Shown: piece by piece, positions 45,779 to 54,442 of the stretch
Position numbering within the stretch: the stretch's first letter is position 1
Layout of the letters: every line of letters begins with the position of its first letter
NCBI GenBank assembly: GCA_964453205.1
Contig: CAYVRC010000004.1
Location: forward strand, 25,319 to 89,318
Direction of reading: 5' to 3'
Length of the DNA stretch: 64,000 nt
DNA from: Crateriforma sp964453205
Lineage (GTDB): Bacteria > Planctomycetota > Planctomycetia > Pirellulales > Pirellulaceae
Notes under the pieces: generated by a model
Databases searched by the model: none
Told to the model about the DNA's origin: nothing
The model's input: the letters and a program-made list of their open reading frames with translations, nothing else
Made by a program: the position numbers and the translations under genes

Positions 45779-47368
45779 CTACTCTTGACGCGTGTAGACC
45801 GCCGGGTAGACGAACTCCGGTTCATCGGGCGGTAACAAGTAGGTGAACTTTTCCGAAACCGGTTGCCCGGCACTGAACAACTGCACGTCCAATTCGACCG
45901 GGCCGTCGCCCGTGGCGACCACGTCGGCGGTCAGGATCCAGTCGCCTTGTTCGGTCCGCTCCGAGACGATGTTTTCGATGGTCCCCCGCACGGCGTTCGT
46001 CTTTGCCTCGGGCTCCGCGCCGGCGGGCAGCCCCCGGATCGCGGAACCGGCAAAGCGGACTTCGATGCCGATGCGAGGACTCCGTTCGCCCGGTCGCTCG
46101 ACGCTCAAGTTCGTCGCCCGCGCCAGCACGCTGTGTTGCGGCGGGTCGCCGGCAAAGAAACTGACTTCGTAGCCGAACGAATAAGGTTTTCCGATCTCCG
46201 GTGCATCGTTTGGTATCCAGTAGGCGGCCAGGTTGTCGACGCCTTCGTGCGCGCCGGGCAATTCCAGCAATTCGATTTTGCCGTCCTTCCAGGGCCGGTC
46301 CGGGGTGACCCACAGACTCGGCCGCTTGTCGTACCGCGCGTTGTGGTCGTCGTAATGATAGAAAGCCCGGTTCCGCTGGATCAACCCGAAACCCACCAGC
46401 GTTTTGACGTCTTCGTCGGTCACCGACGGATACGCTTGTCTGGCAAAGGCACGCCACTGCCAATCATCGCCGCCGCGGTGGATCAACAGGCCGTCGCTGT
46501 CGTGAACCGACGGACGTTGATCCAGCGGTGGTCCTTTCAAACCGTCGCCCCACAACCACATGCTGGTCAACGGGGCGATGGCGACCTTATCGGGGATGCG
46601 GCGAAAATACAATTCCGCATCGACGTGAACCTTCGTCATGGCACCACCGGGCGTCAGTCGAAAACGATACGCGCCGCTGACACTGGGACTGTCCAGGTGC
46701 GCCAGGACGGTCAGTTCGGCCGAGCCGCGCGCCGGCATGGTGATCCAGAACGCGCGAAAGTCGGGGAACTCCTCGGCCGACGGCATCGCCACGTCCAGGG
46801 CCAAGCCCCGCGCCGACGCGCCATACACGGTGTCGCCGCTGCGGGCGCGAAAGTAACTGGAACCCAAAAAGCTCAAGATCTCCTCGGCGTCGTCGCGCTG
46901 CGGGAAAGGACCGACGACTTTCACACCAGCGTGACCGGCGCTCGGAATCTGCTCGACTCGCAGCGGATCGGCGTAACGAAAGTCGTCCTTGCTGAACGCG
47001 ATCCGCTCGCACACCGCATCGCCCCCGGTCAGCGGCGTCAAAGTGAACAGCTGGACTTCGTCGACCTGGACGAATCCCCGGTGAAAGGTCTCCAGCCAAA
47101 ACGGCAAGTCCTGATTCCACCACGTCGCCCGGTCTGGGCGGAAGGCGACCTTCATGTAGTCGTCGTAATTCCAGGACGCCAACGGTTCGGGCAACGGGGC
47201 CTGTCCCCGATAAGGCCGCTCGGCGGTCCGCCGGGCTAGGGTTTTCAAGTCGTCGAAGTCGTGAACGTTGATGTAGGGGACGCCGGTGTGGGGGACGTCG
47301 GCGGATTCGACGGCCGGCAGACGCTCGGTCGCGAGGACGACCAGCGCGGTCAACAGAAAAGATCGCAT
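45779..47368 (-). CDS. opgG: Glucan biosynthesis protein G (MdoG/OpgG)
   Basis: A 529-residue protein from the ATG at 47368 (MRSFLLTALVVLATERLPAV), which makes a normal signal peptide; a GTG at 47410 is possible. Family motifs of MdoG run throughout: PYRGQAPLPEPLASWNYDDY, then MKVAFRPDRATWW, LGSSYFRARSGDTVYGASAR, GLALD, and SMWLWGDGLKGPPLDQRPSV. OpgG is a periplasmic protein needed for beta-1,6-branching, or more generally processing, of beta-1,2-linked osmoregulated glucan. Its last 116 residues and 348 bp are repeated at 40680-41027 (see the insertion), and its stop codon (TAG) differs from that of the left copy (TGA). It lies downstream of the glycoamylase-type gene on the same strand. Confidence 0.92.
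   Translation of the reverse strand: MRSFLLTALVVLATERLPAVESADVPHTGVPYINVHDFDDLKTLARRTAERPYRGQAPLPEPLASWNYDDYMKVAFRPDRATWWNQDLPFWLETFHRGFVQVDEVQLFTLTPLTGGDAVCERIAFSKDDFRYADPLRVEQIPSAGHAGVKVVGPFPQRDDAEEILSFLGSSYFRARSGDTVYGASARGLALDVAMPSAEEFPDFRAFWITMPARGSAELTVLAHLDSPSVSGAYRFRLTPGGAMTKVHVDAELYFRRIPDKVAIAPLTSMWLWGDGLKGPPLDQRPSVHDSDGLLIHRGGDDWQWRAFARQAYPSVTDEDVKTLVGFGLIQRNRAFYHYDDHNARYDKRPSLWVTPDRPWKDGKIELLELPGAHEGVDNLAAYWIPNDAPEIGKPYSFGYEVSFFAGDPPQHSVLARATNLSVERPGERSPRIGIEVRFAGSAIRGLPAGAEPEAKTNAVRGTIENIVSERTEQGDWILTADVVATGDGPVELDVQLFSAGQPVSEKFTYLLPPDEPEFVYPAVYTRQE
45783..46130. repeat. Right 348-bp direct repeat (inside intact opgG)
   Basis: Partner of 40680-41027 with a single silent mismatch. 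It forms the 3' end of the intact opgG gene and marks the right junction of the insertion. Confidence 0.95.
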
Positions 47369-47464
47369 CGGGGGACCAACAAGCGAAAAGGCGATGACAG
47401 GACAAGACACATCATCTTGCCGACACCTGGCCCGTTGAGCAAACCGGGTACCCCGCGCGTCGGC

Positions 47465-48820
47465 CTAGGCGACCGCGGGACGAAATCCGGCCAGCGAGAA
47501 AGCCCGTCGGGCGGCCGGATGTCGCATGAACGGCCGCCAGACACCTTCGTCGATCAGGTTCGACGCCATCAACAGCGTGATGCCGGTGTCGATCCCGATG
47601 ACATCCGAACCGATCCAGCCGTTGGCCGGATTGATCACGTTGGCAAAGCCGAACCGCCCGTAAACGGATTCGCCGAAACGTTCTTTCTGATGTCGCATCG
47701 TCCGCAACGCTTCGTCGGGAACGATCGCCAACGCACCGCCCGCGGCACTCGGGACCAAGCTGCCGTCGATCCCACGATCCGGCGTGGCGACGCCGTCTCG
47801 ATACGGGCCGCCCCAGTCGCGGTAGCCGCCGATGCTGTCGCTGCTAGTGATCCCCCACAAATCGTCGCCGTAATGCCCCATCGTGACGGGATCCTGCCGC
47901 GCAAGTGTCTTCATGAATTCGATCTGCGCGTGATGGGCCAACTTGGCGTTGTTCCAGTAACTGCGTCCTCCGGGCGACACCAGACCACGGAAATCAAAAA
48001 ACGCGGCCGGATACTGATGCACGAACAAAGGCGGGTAAGAGAGGAAAGGCTGCCCGTCGTGGTGCAGCACCGGCCCACGCCGCCAAGCGTTCCAGCATCG
48101 CGGCGGGATCGGCCGACTCGGCGCGCCGATGGCCAGCAAGACCAAAATGGTCAGCTCGCTGAACGTGTCCCACTGGTACGGCAGTCTGCCGGTTTCCGGT
48201 TTCCAACCCATGTGCAGGCATCCGTTGTCGCCCAGCAGCCACCGCCAATTCACGCGTTCGTAAAGCGCATCGGCAAGCGAGGCGATCTCCCGGTCTGTCG
48301 GAAAAGCCATCGCCGCGTGCATCGCGCCGGCGATCATCAGCGCCGTGTCGATCGAGGAAGCTTCGCTGGACATCGCCCGCCTGCCGCCGGCGCGATCGAC
48401 GAAGTGGTAAACGAACCCTTGTTCGTGCTCCGCGACGTGCAACAAAGACGACAACAGCCGGCCGGCCCGCGACCGCGCGACGTCGTATTGGACCAAGCCG
48501 GACCGAGCCGCGATGCCGTGCGCCGCCAACGCGAATCCGCAGGCCGCCGAACTGGCGTGGTCACTGAACCGGCTGCCGTCGGTGCGGCCACGATCGGCGA
48601 CCAAGCCGGTCGCCGGGTCGGCGGCTTCTTCGAAGTAACGGTAGCAGCGACGACGCAAGTCATTCAAAAATTCGGCGTCTCGTTCATCCATGGCGGACCT
48701 TCGCCGGCCGGTGCCGTCCGTCATCGGGGAACCGCTCACCGACGTTCTCGGATCTCGGAATACATCAGCGACTGCCAGGGGCATCGTGGCACCGGCGGCC
48801 AACAGCAAACGTCGCTTCAT
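47465..48820 (-). CDS. Glycoamylase/GH144-type glucanase
   Basis: A 451-residue protein from the ATG at 48820 (MKRRLLLAAGATMPLAVADV), with a short signal-like leader. The catalytic region is of the glycoamylase type (PF10091), to which GH144 endo-beta-1,2-glucanases belong: FLNDLRRRCYRYFEEAADPA near the start, TGLVADRGR, SSIDTALMIAGAMHAA, DTFSELTILVLLAIGAP, FFDFRGLVSPGGRSYWNN, DLWGITSSDSIGGYRDWGGP, and PSAAGGALAIVPDEALR. Since opgG and opgH are its neighbours, cleaving or trimming beta-1,2-glucan is the natural inference, but linkage specificity cannot be read from sequence alone. The gene is 96 bp upstream of opgG in the same direction. Confidence 0.88.
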   Translation of the reverse strand: MKRRLLLAAGATMPLAVADVFRDPRTSVSGSPMTDGTGRRRSAMDERDAEFLNDLRRRCYRYFEEAADPATGLVADRGRTDGSRFSDHASSAACGFALAAHGIAARSGLVQYDVARSRAGRLLSSLLHVAEHEQGFVYHFVDRAGGRRAMSSEASSIDTALMIAGAMHAAMAFPTDREIASLADALYERVNWRWLLGDNGCLHMGWKPETGRLPYQWDTFSELTILVLLAIGAPSRPIPPRCWNAWRRGPVLHHDGQPFLSYPPLFVHQYPAAFFDFRGLVSPGGRSYWNNAKLAHHAQIEFMKTLARQDPVTMGHYGDDLWGITSSDSIGGYRDWGGPYRDGVATPDRGIDGSLVPSAAGGALAIVPDEALRTMRHQKERFGESVYGRFGFANVINPANGWIGSDVIGIDTGITLLMASNLIDEGVWRPFMRHPAARRAFSLAGFRPAVA

Positions 48821-49420
48821 GTCGACAACTCGCACAGGGGGGAAGGAAAGGCGGGGCGGGCGGCGAGACGACCGCCTGACAGAACGTCTTGCCGCCGACG
48901 GTCTTGATTCGGGTGGGATCGGACGGAGGGCAGGGGGGGGGAAGCGGTTCGGGACAAGCCTTTGCTCGTCTTACGAACAGCATGGTCACTTAGATCGTCA
49001 ACAGCGGATGCTAGGTGCCCGTTAGCGTTGTTTCAAGGTCTGTTTCTCTTGTCCCGGCGCGGACTGCCCGGTTTTTCGTCACTCCGGTCCTCGAACCGTC
49101 AGGCGGTGGCGTGACGACGGGGCACCTTTGCCAGCGTGGCCGGTATCGTCGCGAAATTCTCCGCTTTTTCATGGCCCCGGGACGGTCCCCTGAACTGTCC
49201 TTGCAAACCACGAAAGCCGCCGCGTCTTCCCTTAGTCGTCGCGACCGTGGTTCACGTCTTTCTCGGCTCGGCTTCGCGTCGAAAGATAGTTCCAGGCACG
49301 CGAAGCGAACGGTCGATTCATGGCACAGCGTTTGAACCGATTGTGATCGGACCAGAAGCGATTCGTCGTCCGATGCTTCTGCGTCATCCTCCTCTTCTCA
49401 CTCTTTTCCTTGAACGATTC
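48821..49420. other. 600-bp divergent control region of the glucan locus
   Basis: This lies between the leftward glycoamylase-type gene and the rightward gene at 49421. No gene is supported inside it. It contains a G-rich tract at 48911-48941. Given its length it could hold promoters for both directions and an osmotic or other control site, but I see no clear boxes. Confidence 0.5.
48911..48941 (+). other. G-quadruplex-capable G tract
   Basis: Four G-runs, GGG, GGG, GGG and then nine G, separated by 1, 10 and 2 nt on the plus strand. It lies about 90-120 bp upstream of the glycoamylase-type gene on its template strand. The 9-G run may also be prone to length variation. Confidence 0.5.
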
Positions 49421-49957
49421 ATGAACCTCCATTTCATCCACTCAGCGGACGTCATCGGGCACCACGGTGCTGTCGTCTCTGCGGATTCGCGTCCCGATTC
49501 GCGACCGTCCGGTGACTCGTCCGGCCGCGATCGCGCCTTGACCGTCGTCGCCAGCTACCTACGCGAATGTGGCATTCATCACCCGGACGTTGTTCGCGAC
49601 CAGTGTCATCGCTTGGTCGATTCGGCCAAGGATCGTTTCGGATTGACGACGCAAAACGGGGTCGACCACGGGGATCCTTTTCGACTGTCGAAGTTGTCGT
49701 TGGAACTGGCCGTCGAGTCGTTGTCGGATCGGCAGCACGGCGGCACCACCGGCGGCCGACGGCAAGTCATCCCGACGATCCAACAGCGGCCGCTGTCGCG
49801 GAACGCGACGCCGTCGCTGTTGGGACCGCTCCGTGCCGACTGGTGGTGGACGCTGGCCGGTCGGGCCGCCGCCGGTCCGGCGAGGCTGGTGTCCGGCCTG
49901 CGAAACGGTTTGCGTCGACGTTTCCGCATCAGCGAAATTTTGAGTGATGGACAATAA
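49421..49957 (+). CDS. Unrecognised protein translationally coupled to opgH
   Basis: A 178-residue protein from the ATG at 49421 (MNLHFIHSADVIGHHGAVVS) with no signal peptide. The central part is helical (ALTVVASYLRECGIHHPDVV, then HRLVDSAKDRFG and LSLELAVESLSDRQ). The C-terminal 60 residues are basic (RPLSRNATPSLLGPLRADWW, RLVSGLRNGLRRRFR). The gene overlaps the opgH start by about 11 bp, which argues for a function in the same pathway, for instance as a cytoplasmic partner or regulator of the glucosyltransferase. I know no family that fits. Confidence 0.7.
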   Translation: MNLHFIHSADVIGHHGAVVSADSRPDSRPSGDSSGRDRALTVVASYLRECGIHHPDVVRDQCHRLVDSAKDRFGLTTQNGVDHGDPFRLSKLSLELAVESLSDRQHGGTTGGRRQVIPTIQQRPLSRNATPSLLGPLRADWWWTLAGRAAAGPARLVSGLRNGLRRRFRISEILSDGQ

Positions 49958-52067
49958 TTATCCCGTCGACGGCCAAGAATCCGTTGCCGTGAATCCGCGG
50001 CGAACCGGGCGACGACCGTTGAAGCGAAAATCGATGAAGACGAAGTCGTACCGCTGGATGATCGGCTCGGCGACGTCGGTCCTGACCGCGATCGGTGTGT
50101 CCGCGTACGTTGATGCGTTGTCCGGCGGCGGCATCAATGTCTTCGAAGCTTTCAGCGTGGTACTGTTCGTCGTCTTGTTCGCTTGGATCGCGTTTTCGTT
50201 TGTCGTCGCGACGGTGGGCTTTGCGCGACGGCTTCGACCGGATCCGGCGGCGACCCCACCGAGTGACCCGCGACCCTCGACGGAGGCTGTCGAGGAAACC
50301 GAAGCGACGGCCGTGCTGGTGCCCGTCTACAACGAATCACCCGGGGACGTTTTCGCGCGGATCGAAGCGATGATGCGGGACTTGGCCGCCAAAGCCGCGG
50401 CCTCGACTTCGCCGAACCCCAGGTTCGATTTTTTCGTCCTCAGCGACAGCACGGAAACCGAAGTCTGGCTGGCCGAGGAGTGGGCTTGGGCCGACTTGAA
50501 ACATCGACTCGGTGAAGACGTCACCGGGCACTGTCAAGTTTTCTATCGTCATCGCAGCGAAAACAAAGGCCGCAAGGCCGGGAACATCGCCGATTTTTGC
50601 GAACGTTGGTCGCGACCTTACGCGTTGATGATTGTGCTGGACGCGGACAGCCTGATGTCCGCCGAAACGATGGTCGCGATGGTCCGCCGCATGTCGGCCG
50701 ACGACCGGCTGGGCATTTTGCAGGTGCCGCCGGTGCCGATCGGTCGTGCGTCCTTGTTCGCGCGGCTGCAGCAGTTTTCGGCACAGGCCTACGGTCCGGT
50801 TTTCGTCGAAGGCTTTCGGGCTTGGTCGGGCGATCAAGGGAACTACTGGGGCCACAACGCGATCATTCGCGTCGCGGCGTTTTGTGACTGCTGTGATTTG
50901 CCCGTGTTGCCCGGTCAGGCTCCGCTGGGTGGCGAAATCTTGTCCCACGATTTCGTCGAAGCGTCGCTGCTTGTGCGTCGCGGCTGGAAAGTCCTTTTGG
51001 CGACAGAGCTGGGCGGCAGCTACGAAGAATGTCCGACGACGTTGACCGATTACGCGATGCGAGACCAGCGTTGGTGCCAAGGCAACTTGCAACACGGCCG
51101 GTTGATCTTGAGCGACGGTTTCCATCCGGTCAGTCGTCTGCATTTCGCCAGCGGTGTGATGGCCTACGTGGCGTCGCCGCTGTGGATTTTGTTCACTTTG
51201 CTGTGCGTCGGCGGCTGGGCGATCGATGCCGAGGCGCTCGGTTCGGCGTCATGGTTTGACGTTTACGGTCGCTTCGTGTTGTTCGCCGCGGCGATGCTGA
51301 TGCTGTTGATCCCCAAACTGTACGGCGTGCTCGGGCACGTCGTCGCCGGGGACGCGGGACGTTTCGGCGGCTCGCTGCGGATCGCCGCCGGCGGCCTCGT
51401 GGAAACCTTTTGGTCGGTGTTGCTTTCGCCGTTGATGGCGGTCCTGCACAGTCGCTTCGTCGTCTCGACGCTCCGCGGACGCAAGGTCCGTTGGGCGGCA
51501 CAACAACGAGGCGAACACGGCGTCACGTTCACGGCGGCGTTTCGGGATTACGGCGTGATCACGCTGCTCGGTGTGCTGGCCGGCTGGGCGATTTTTTGGG
51601 GCGCCAGCCCGCTGCTCGTTTGGTTCGCACCGATCTTGGCCGGTCTGCTGTTGGCGATCCCGATGGCGATGTTGTTGGGCAGCCGCGGCATGGGCCTGCT
51701 TGCCAAACGCATGGGGCTGTTGCTGATTCCGCAAGAGATCGCGCCGCCCGAAGTGGCGCGGCTTTACCGGGACGCCAGGGAAGTTTCGTCCAAGCGTTCG
51801 GGTCCGAGAACCGCCGGCGACGGCAGCCTGTTGGCGACGTTGCTCCACAGCCCGACCTTTTTCATGATTCATCAAGACGTCTTGTCGGCGAGTGAATCGG
51901 ATACTCCGATGCGAGAGGACGAACGCGCCGAAGTGCTCCGGCTGACCGAGGAGGCTTGGGACCAGCTTCCGCAAACGTTGCGACGTCGATTGTTAAGCGA
52001 TGCCGGCCTTCTGCGGCAGCTTCACATTCGGACGCGAGCGGCGATCCCGGCGCCGATGACCGCCTGA
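49947..52067 (+). CDS. opgH: Glucan biosynthesis glucosyltransferase H (MdoH/OpgH)
   Basis: A 706-residue inner-membrane glycosyltransferase from the ATG at 49947; a GTG one codon earlier is possible. Two N-terminal membrane segments precede a GT2 catalytic domain with VPVYNESPGDVFARIEAMMR, the DADS metal motif (LMIVLDADSLMSAETMVAMV), and the QxxRW-type acceptor motif YAMRDQRWCQGNLQHGRLIL. A further set of membrane helices follows in the C-terminal third. Family knowledge: OpgH polymerises UDP-glucose into beta-1,2-glucan while exporting it to the periplasm, where OpgG acts. Together with 45779-49957 it forms a divergent glucan locus. Confidence 0.93.
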   Translation: MDNNYPVDGQESVAVNPRRTGRRPLKRKSMKTKSYRWMIGSATSVLTAIGVSAYVDALSGGGINVFEAFSVVLFVVLFAWIAFSFVVATVGFARRLRPDPAATPPSDPRPSTEAVEETEATAVLVPVYNESPGDVFARIEAMMRDLAAKAAASTSPNPRFDFFVLSDSTETEVWLAEEWAWADLKHRLGEDVTGHCQVFYRHRSENKGRKAGNIADFCERWSRPYALMIVLDADSLMSAETMVAMVRRMSADDRLGILQVPPVPIGRASLFARLQQFSAQAYGPVFVEGFRAWSGDQGNYWGHNAIIRVAAFCDCCDLPVLPGQAPLGGEILSHDFVEASLLVRRGWKVLLATELGGSYEECPTTLTDYAMRDQRWCQGNLQHGRLILSDGFHPVSRLHFASGVMAYVASPLWILFTLLCVGGWAIDAEALGSASWFDVYGRFVLFAAAMLMLLIPKLYGVLGHVVAGDAGRFGGSLRIAAGGLVETFWSVLLSPLMAVLHSRFVVSTLRGRKVRWAAQQRGEHGVTFTAAFRDYGVITLLGVLAGWAIFWGASPLLVWFAPILAGLLLAIPMAMLLGSRGMGLLAKRMGLLLIPQEIAPPEVARLYRDAREVSSKRSGPRTAGDGSLLATLLHSPTFFMIHQDVLSASESDTPMREDERAEVLRLTEEAWDQLPQTLRRRLLSDAGLLRQLHIRTRAAIPAPMTA

Positions 52068-52116
52068 CCTGGCGGCCTCGGGGGGTATCGACGACCGGGG
52101 CCTCGTGCCTTGGTCG

Positions 52117-54381
52117 TTACCGTCGACGTTTCTTCTTTTTTTCCCGCCGTTCGGCTTTGCGTTTGGCCTTGTATTTCGATCCGCTGGTCAGTCTCGATTT
52201 GACCTCCGGACGTTTCGACGGGCCGGCCGAGTGGTTTTTGACGACTTCCAAAAACAGTTGCCGTTCTTGCAGGTCGACCTTGGCGATCTTGACGGTCAGC
52301 TCATCGCCCAAGCGGTATTGGTTGCCCGCTTTGAAGCCGACGATCATCTGTCCGCGTCGTTCGAAGCGATACTGATCCTTCGGCAAGGTCGTCACGGGAA
52401 TGAAACCGTCAACGGGCAGCTTCACGCATCGGGCGTGCAATCCGTCGGCGAACACACGGCTGACCACCGCGGCCAAGGTTTCCCCGATCTTTTTCTTCAA
52501 AAAGTGCAGCAACTTCAGTTCGATCAACTCACGCTCCGCTTGTTGGGCGTTGCGTTCCATGTCGCTGCAGTGATGCCCCAGCTTGACCAATTCGGCAAAG
52601 GAATCGTCGGGCGTTTTTTGGCCTTCGATCAGTCGCTGCACCAAGCGATGGACGGACAAGTCCGGATAGCGACGAATCGGGCTGGTGAAATGACAGTAGT
52701 GTTCCATGTCCAGCGCATAGTGGCCTTCGCGGTTGGGCGCGTAGATGGCCTTGTTCATGCTTTTGAGCACCGAAAAGTTCACCGCGTTTTCCAGCGGCGT
52801 CCCCGCGACGGCGTCCAGCACGGCTTGGATTTCGAACCGACTTTCGACGTTGTCGATTTTCAGACCCAGATCTTTGACGAAGGTCGACAGTTGCCGCAGC
52901 TTGCGTCGCTCCGGCGGTGGGTGAATGCGGTGCAGAAAGTTCAGTTCCTGGTCGTCCAACCAAGTCGCCACGGCTTGATTGGCGGCCAGCATGAACTCCT
53001 CGATGATCTGGTGGCTTTCGGTGTGCTGGACCAATTGAGCCCCTTTGACTTTTCCGGCGCGATCCAGTTCCAGCTTCACGTCGGGCATGTCCATCGACAG
53101 CGAACCGCCTTTGAAGCGTCGCTTGCGAATCCGCATCGCCAACGCGTGCATCGACAGCAACAGATCGCAAACTTCGTCGCCCCATTTCTGACGGTGTTCC
53201 TCCGGGGCGGCCAGAAATCGATCGACCTGTTCGTAATTCAATCGCTTGTCGCTACGGATCGCCGCGTTGTGAACCTCGCTGTGCGTGATGACCAAGTCGT
53301 CGGTGTATTCGATCTCGACGGTTTTGGTCAGCCGCATCTTGTCGGGCTGCAAACTGGCCAAGTGGTTGCTGATGATTTCGGGAATCATGGGCACGACCCG
53401 GTCGGGCAGGTACACGCTGGTGGCACGCTTTCGCGCGTCCATGTCCAGCACCGCCCCGGGCGTGACGAAATGACTGACGTCGGCGATGTGGACCCACAAC
53501 CGCCAACGGCCGTCTTCACGCTGGAGCGAAATGGCGTCGTCAAAATCGCGGGCGTCGAACGGATCGATCGTGATGGTCAACAGGTCGGTCAAATCTTTGC
53601 GACCGTCCGGCACGACATCGTCCGGGAAAGCATCCGCTTGCACGCGGGCCTCGGCCAGCACGGCTTCGGGGAATTCGTCGGGCAGGGCGTACTGCCGCAT
53701 GATCGAGAGCGTATCGATCGCCGGGTTTTTGCTGCTGCCCAGTCGCTCCAAAATGACCGCTTCGCCGCCGCCGCCGTCTTCCTCGGGGAATTCGACCATT
53801 TCGACGAACACCTTGTCGTCGTTTTCCAGCGGCAGCCCCCGCACGTCGCCGACCGACACGGGTTTCTCGTAGGGAGTGCCGTCGAGAAAGACGACCGGTT
53901 TGTCGTTTTGGAGCCGGAACGTGCCGGTGAACTGTCGCCGGACCCGCTGCAGGATTTCAACGACTTCGCCTTCGGTGCCGCCGCGTCGACCGGGCTGGAT
54001 GCGGACTTCGACTAGGTCGCCTTCGAGCGCCCCGGCGGTTTTGCCCGGCGGGACGAAGATGTCGTCCGGGACGTCCGAGGTGTGATCGGTGCCGCCGTCG
54101 CCGGGGCGAACGAAGCCGAAACCGCCGCCCATCGCGCGGCGGAATTTGCCACGCACCGAATCGCTGCTGCCGTCGACGGCGCTGGCCGGGATGACCAGGT
54201 GGTTCCCGCCATAAAACAGCCGGCCTTCCAAGACCAATTGCTTGATGACCCGGCGGAGCTCGCGGTACTCGTCCGGGTCCAGTTTCATCCCGGCGGCAAT
54301 GGCCTTGGGCTTGCTGGGACGATACTCGGCGCTGTGGACCCATTGCATGACGCGATCGGTCAGTTCTTGTGATACTTGCAT
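52117..54381 (-). CDS. rnr: Ribonuclease R
   Basis: A 754-residue protein of usual RNase R length. An N-terminal winged-helix/cold-shock part (GKFRRAMGGGFGFVRPGDGG) leads to the RNB catalytic domain, whose core DPFDARDFDDAISLQREDGR carries the conserved Asp cluster near residue 270. Later motifs include VWVHIADVSHFVTPG (as LWVHIADVSHFV), MRIRKRRFKGGSLSMDMPDV, and HYCHFTSPIRRYPDLSVHRL. An S1 domain and a Lys/Arg-rich tail close the protein. It degrades structured RNA 3' to 5' in the cytoplasm. It is 61 bp downstream of the SulP-carbonic anhydrase gene on the same strand. Confidence 0.95.
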   Translation of the reverse strand: MQVSQELTDRVMQWVHSAEYRPSKPKAIAAGMKLDPDEYRELRRVIKQLVLEGRLFYGGNHLVIPASAVDGSSDSVRGKFRRAMGGGFGFVRPGDGGTDHTSDVPDDIFVPPGKTAGALEGDLVEVRIQPGRRGGTEGEVVEILQRVRRQFTGTFRLQNDKPVVFLDGTPYEKPVSVGDVRGLPLENDDKVFVEMVEFPEEDGGGGEAVILERLGSSKNPAIDTLSIMRQYALPDEFPEAVLAEARVQADAFPDDVVPDGRKDLTDLLTITIDPFDARDFDDAISLQREDGRWRLWVHIADVSHFVTPGAVLDMDARKRATSVYLPDRVVPMIPEIISNHLASLQPDKMRLTKTVEIEYTDDLVITHSEVHNAAIRSDKRLNYEQVDRFLAAPEEHRQKWGDEVCDLLLSMHALAMRIRKRRFKGGSLSMDMPDVKLELDRAGKVKGAQLVQHTESHQIIEEFMLAANQAVATWLDDQELNFLHRIHPPPERRKLRQLSTFVKDLGLKIDNVESRFEIQAVLDAVAGTPLENAVNFSVLKSMNKAIYAPNREGHYALDMEHYCHFTSPIRRYPDLSVHRLVQRLIEGQKTPDDSFAELVKLGHHCSDMERNAQQAERELIELKLLHFLKKKIGETLAAVVSRVFADGLHARCVKLPVDGFIPVTTLPKDQYRFERRGQMIVGFKAGNQYRLGDELTVKIAKVDLQERQLFLEVVKNHSAGPSKRPEVKSRLTSGSKYKAKRKAERREKKKKRRR

Positions 54382-54442
54382 GCATCGCAGGATAGCCGAT
54401 CGGGCTCGCTTGGCTAACCATCAACGCGTCGGAGCGTCGCCG

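Larger units (their letters stand above)
40680..45782. mobile_element. 5.1-kb genomic insertion at the opgG 3' end
   Basis: The unit spans one copy of the 348-bp repeat plus the unique DNA up to the second copy. Visible contents, left to right: an IS1380-like transposase remnant, a DUF1573 protein, a Cys-rich peptide, an ISAzo13-type transposase with an amber codon, and an exported protein of unknown function. The DNA from about 41.7 to 45.7 kb is visibly richer in A+T than its surroundings. No integrase or recombinase is encoded. Homologous recombination between the repeats would remove exactly 5103 bp and leave one intact opgG. How it entered is unknown. Confidence 0.75.

Noticed and set aside
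45863..48907. Two long plus-strand open frames opposite opgG and the glycoamylase-type gene
   Set aside because: They are antisense shadows of well-recognised genes, of Arg/Gly-rich composition and without any motif. The same holds for 52105-54015 (+), 57329-58633 (-) and 61201-62874 (+).
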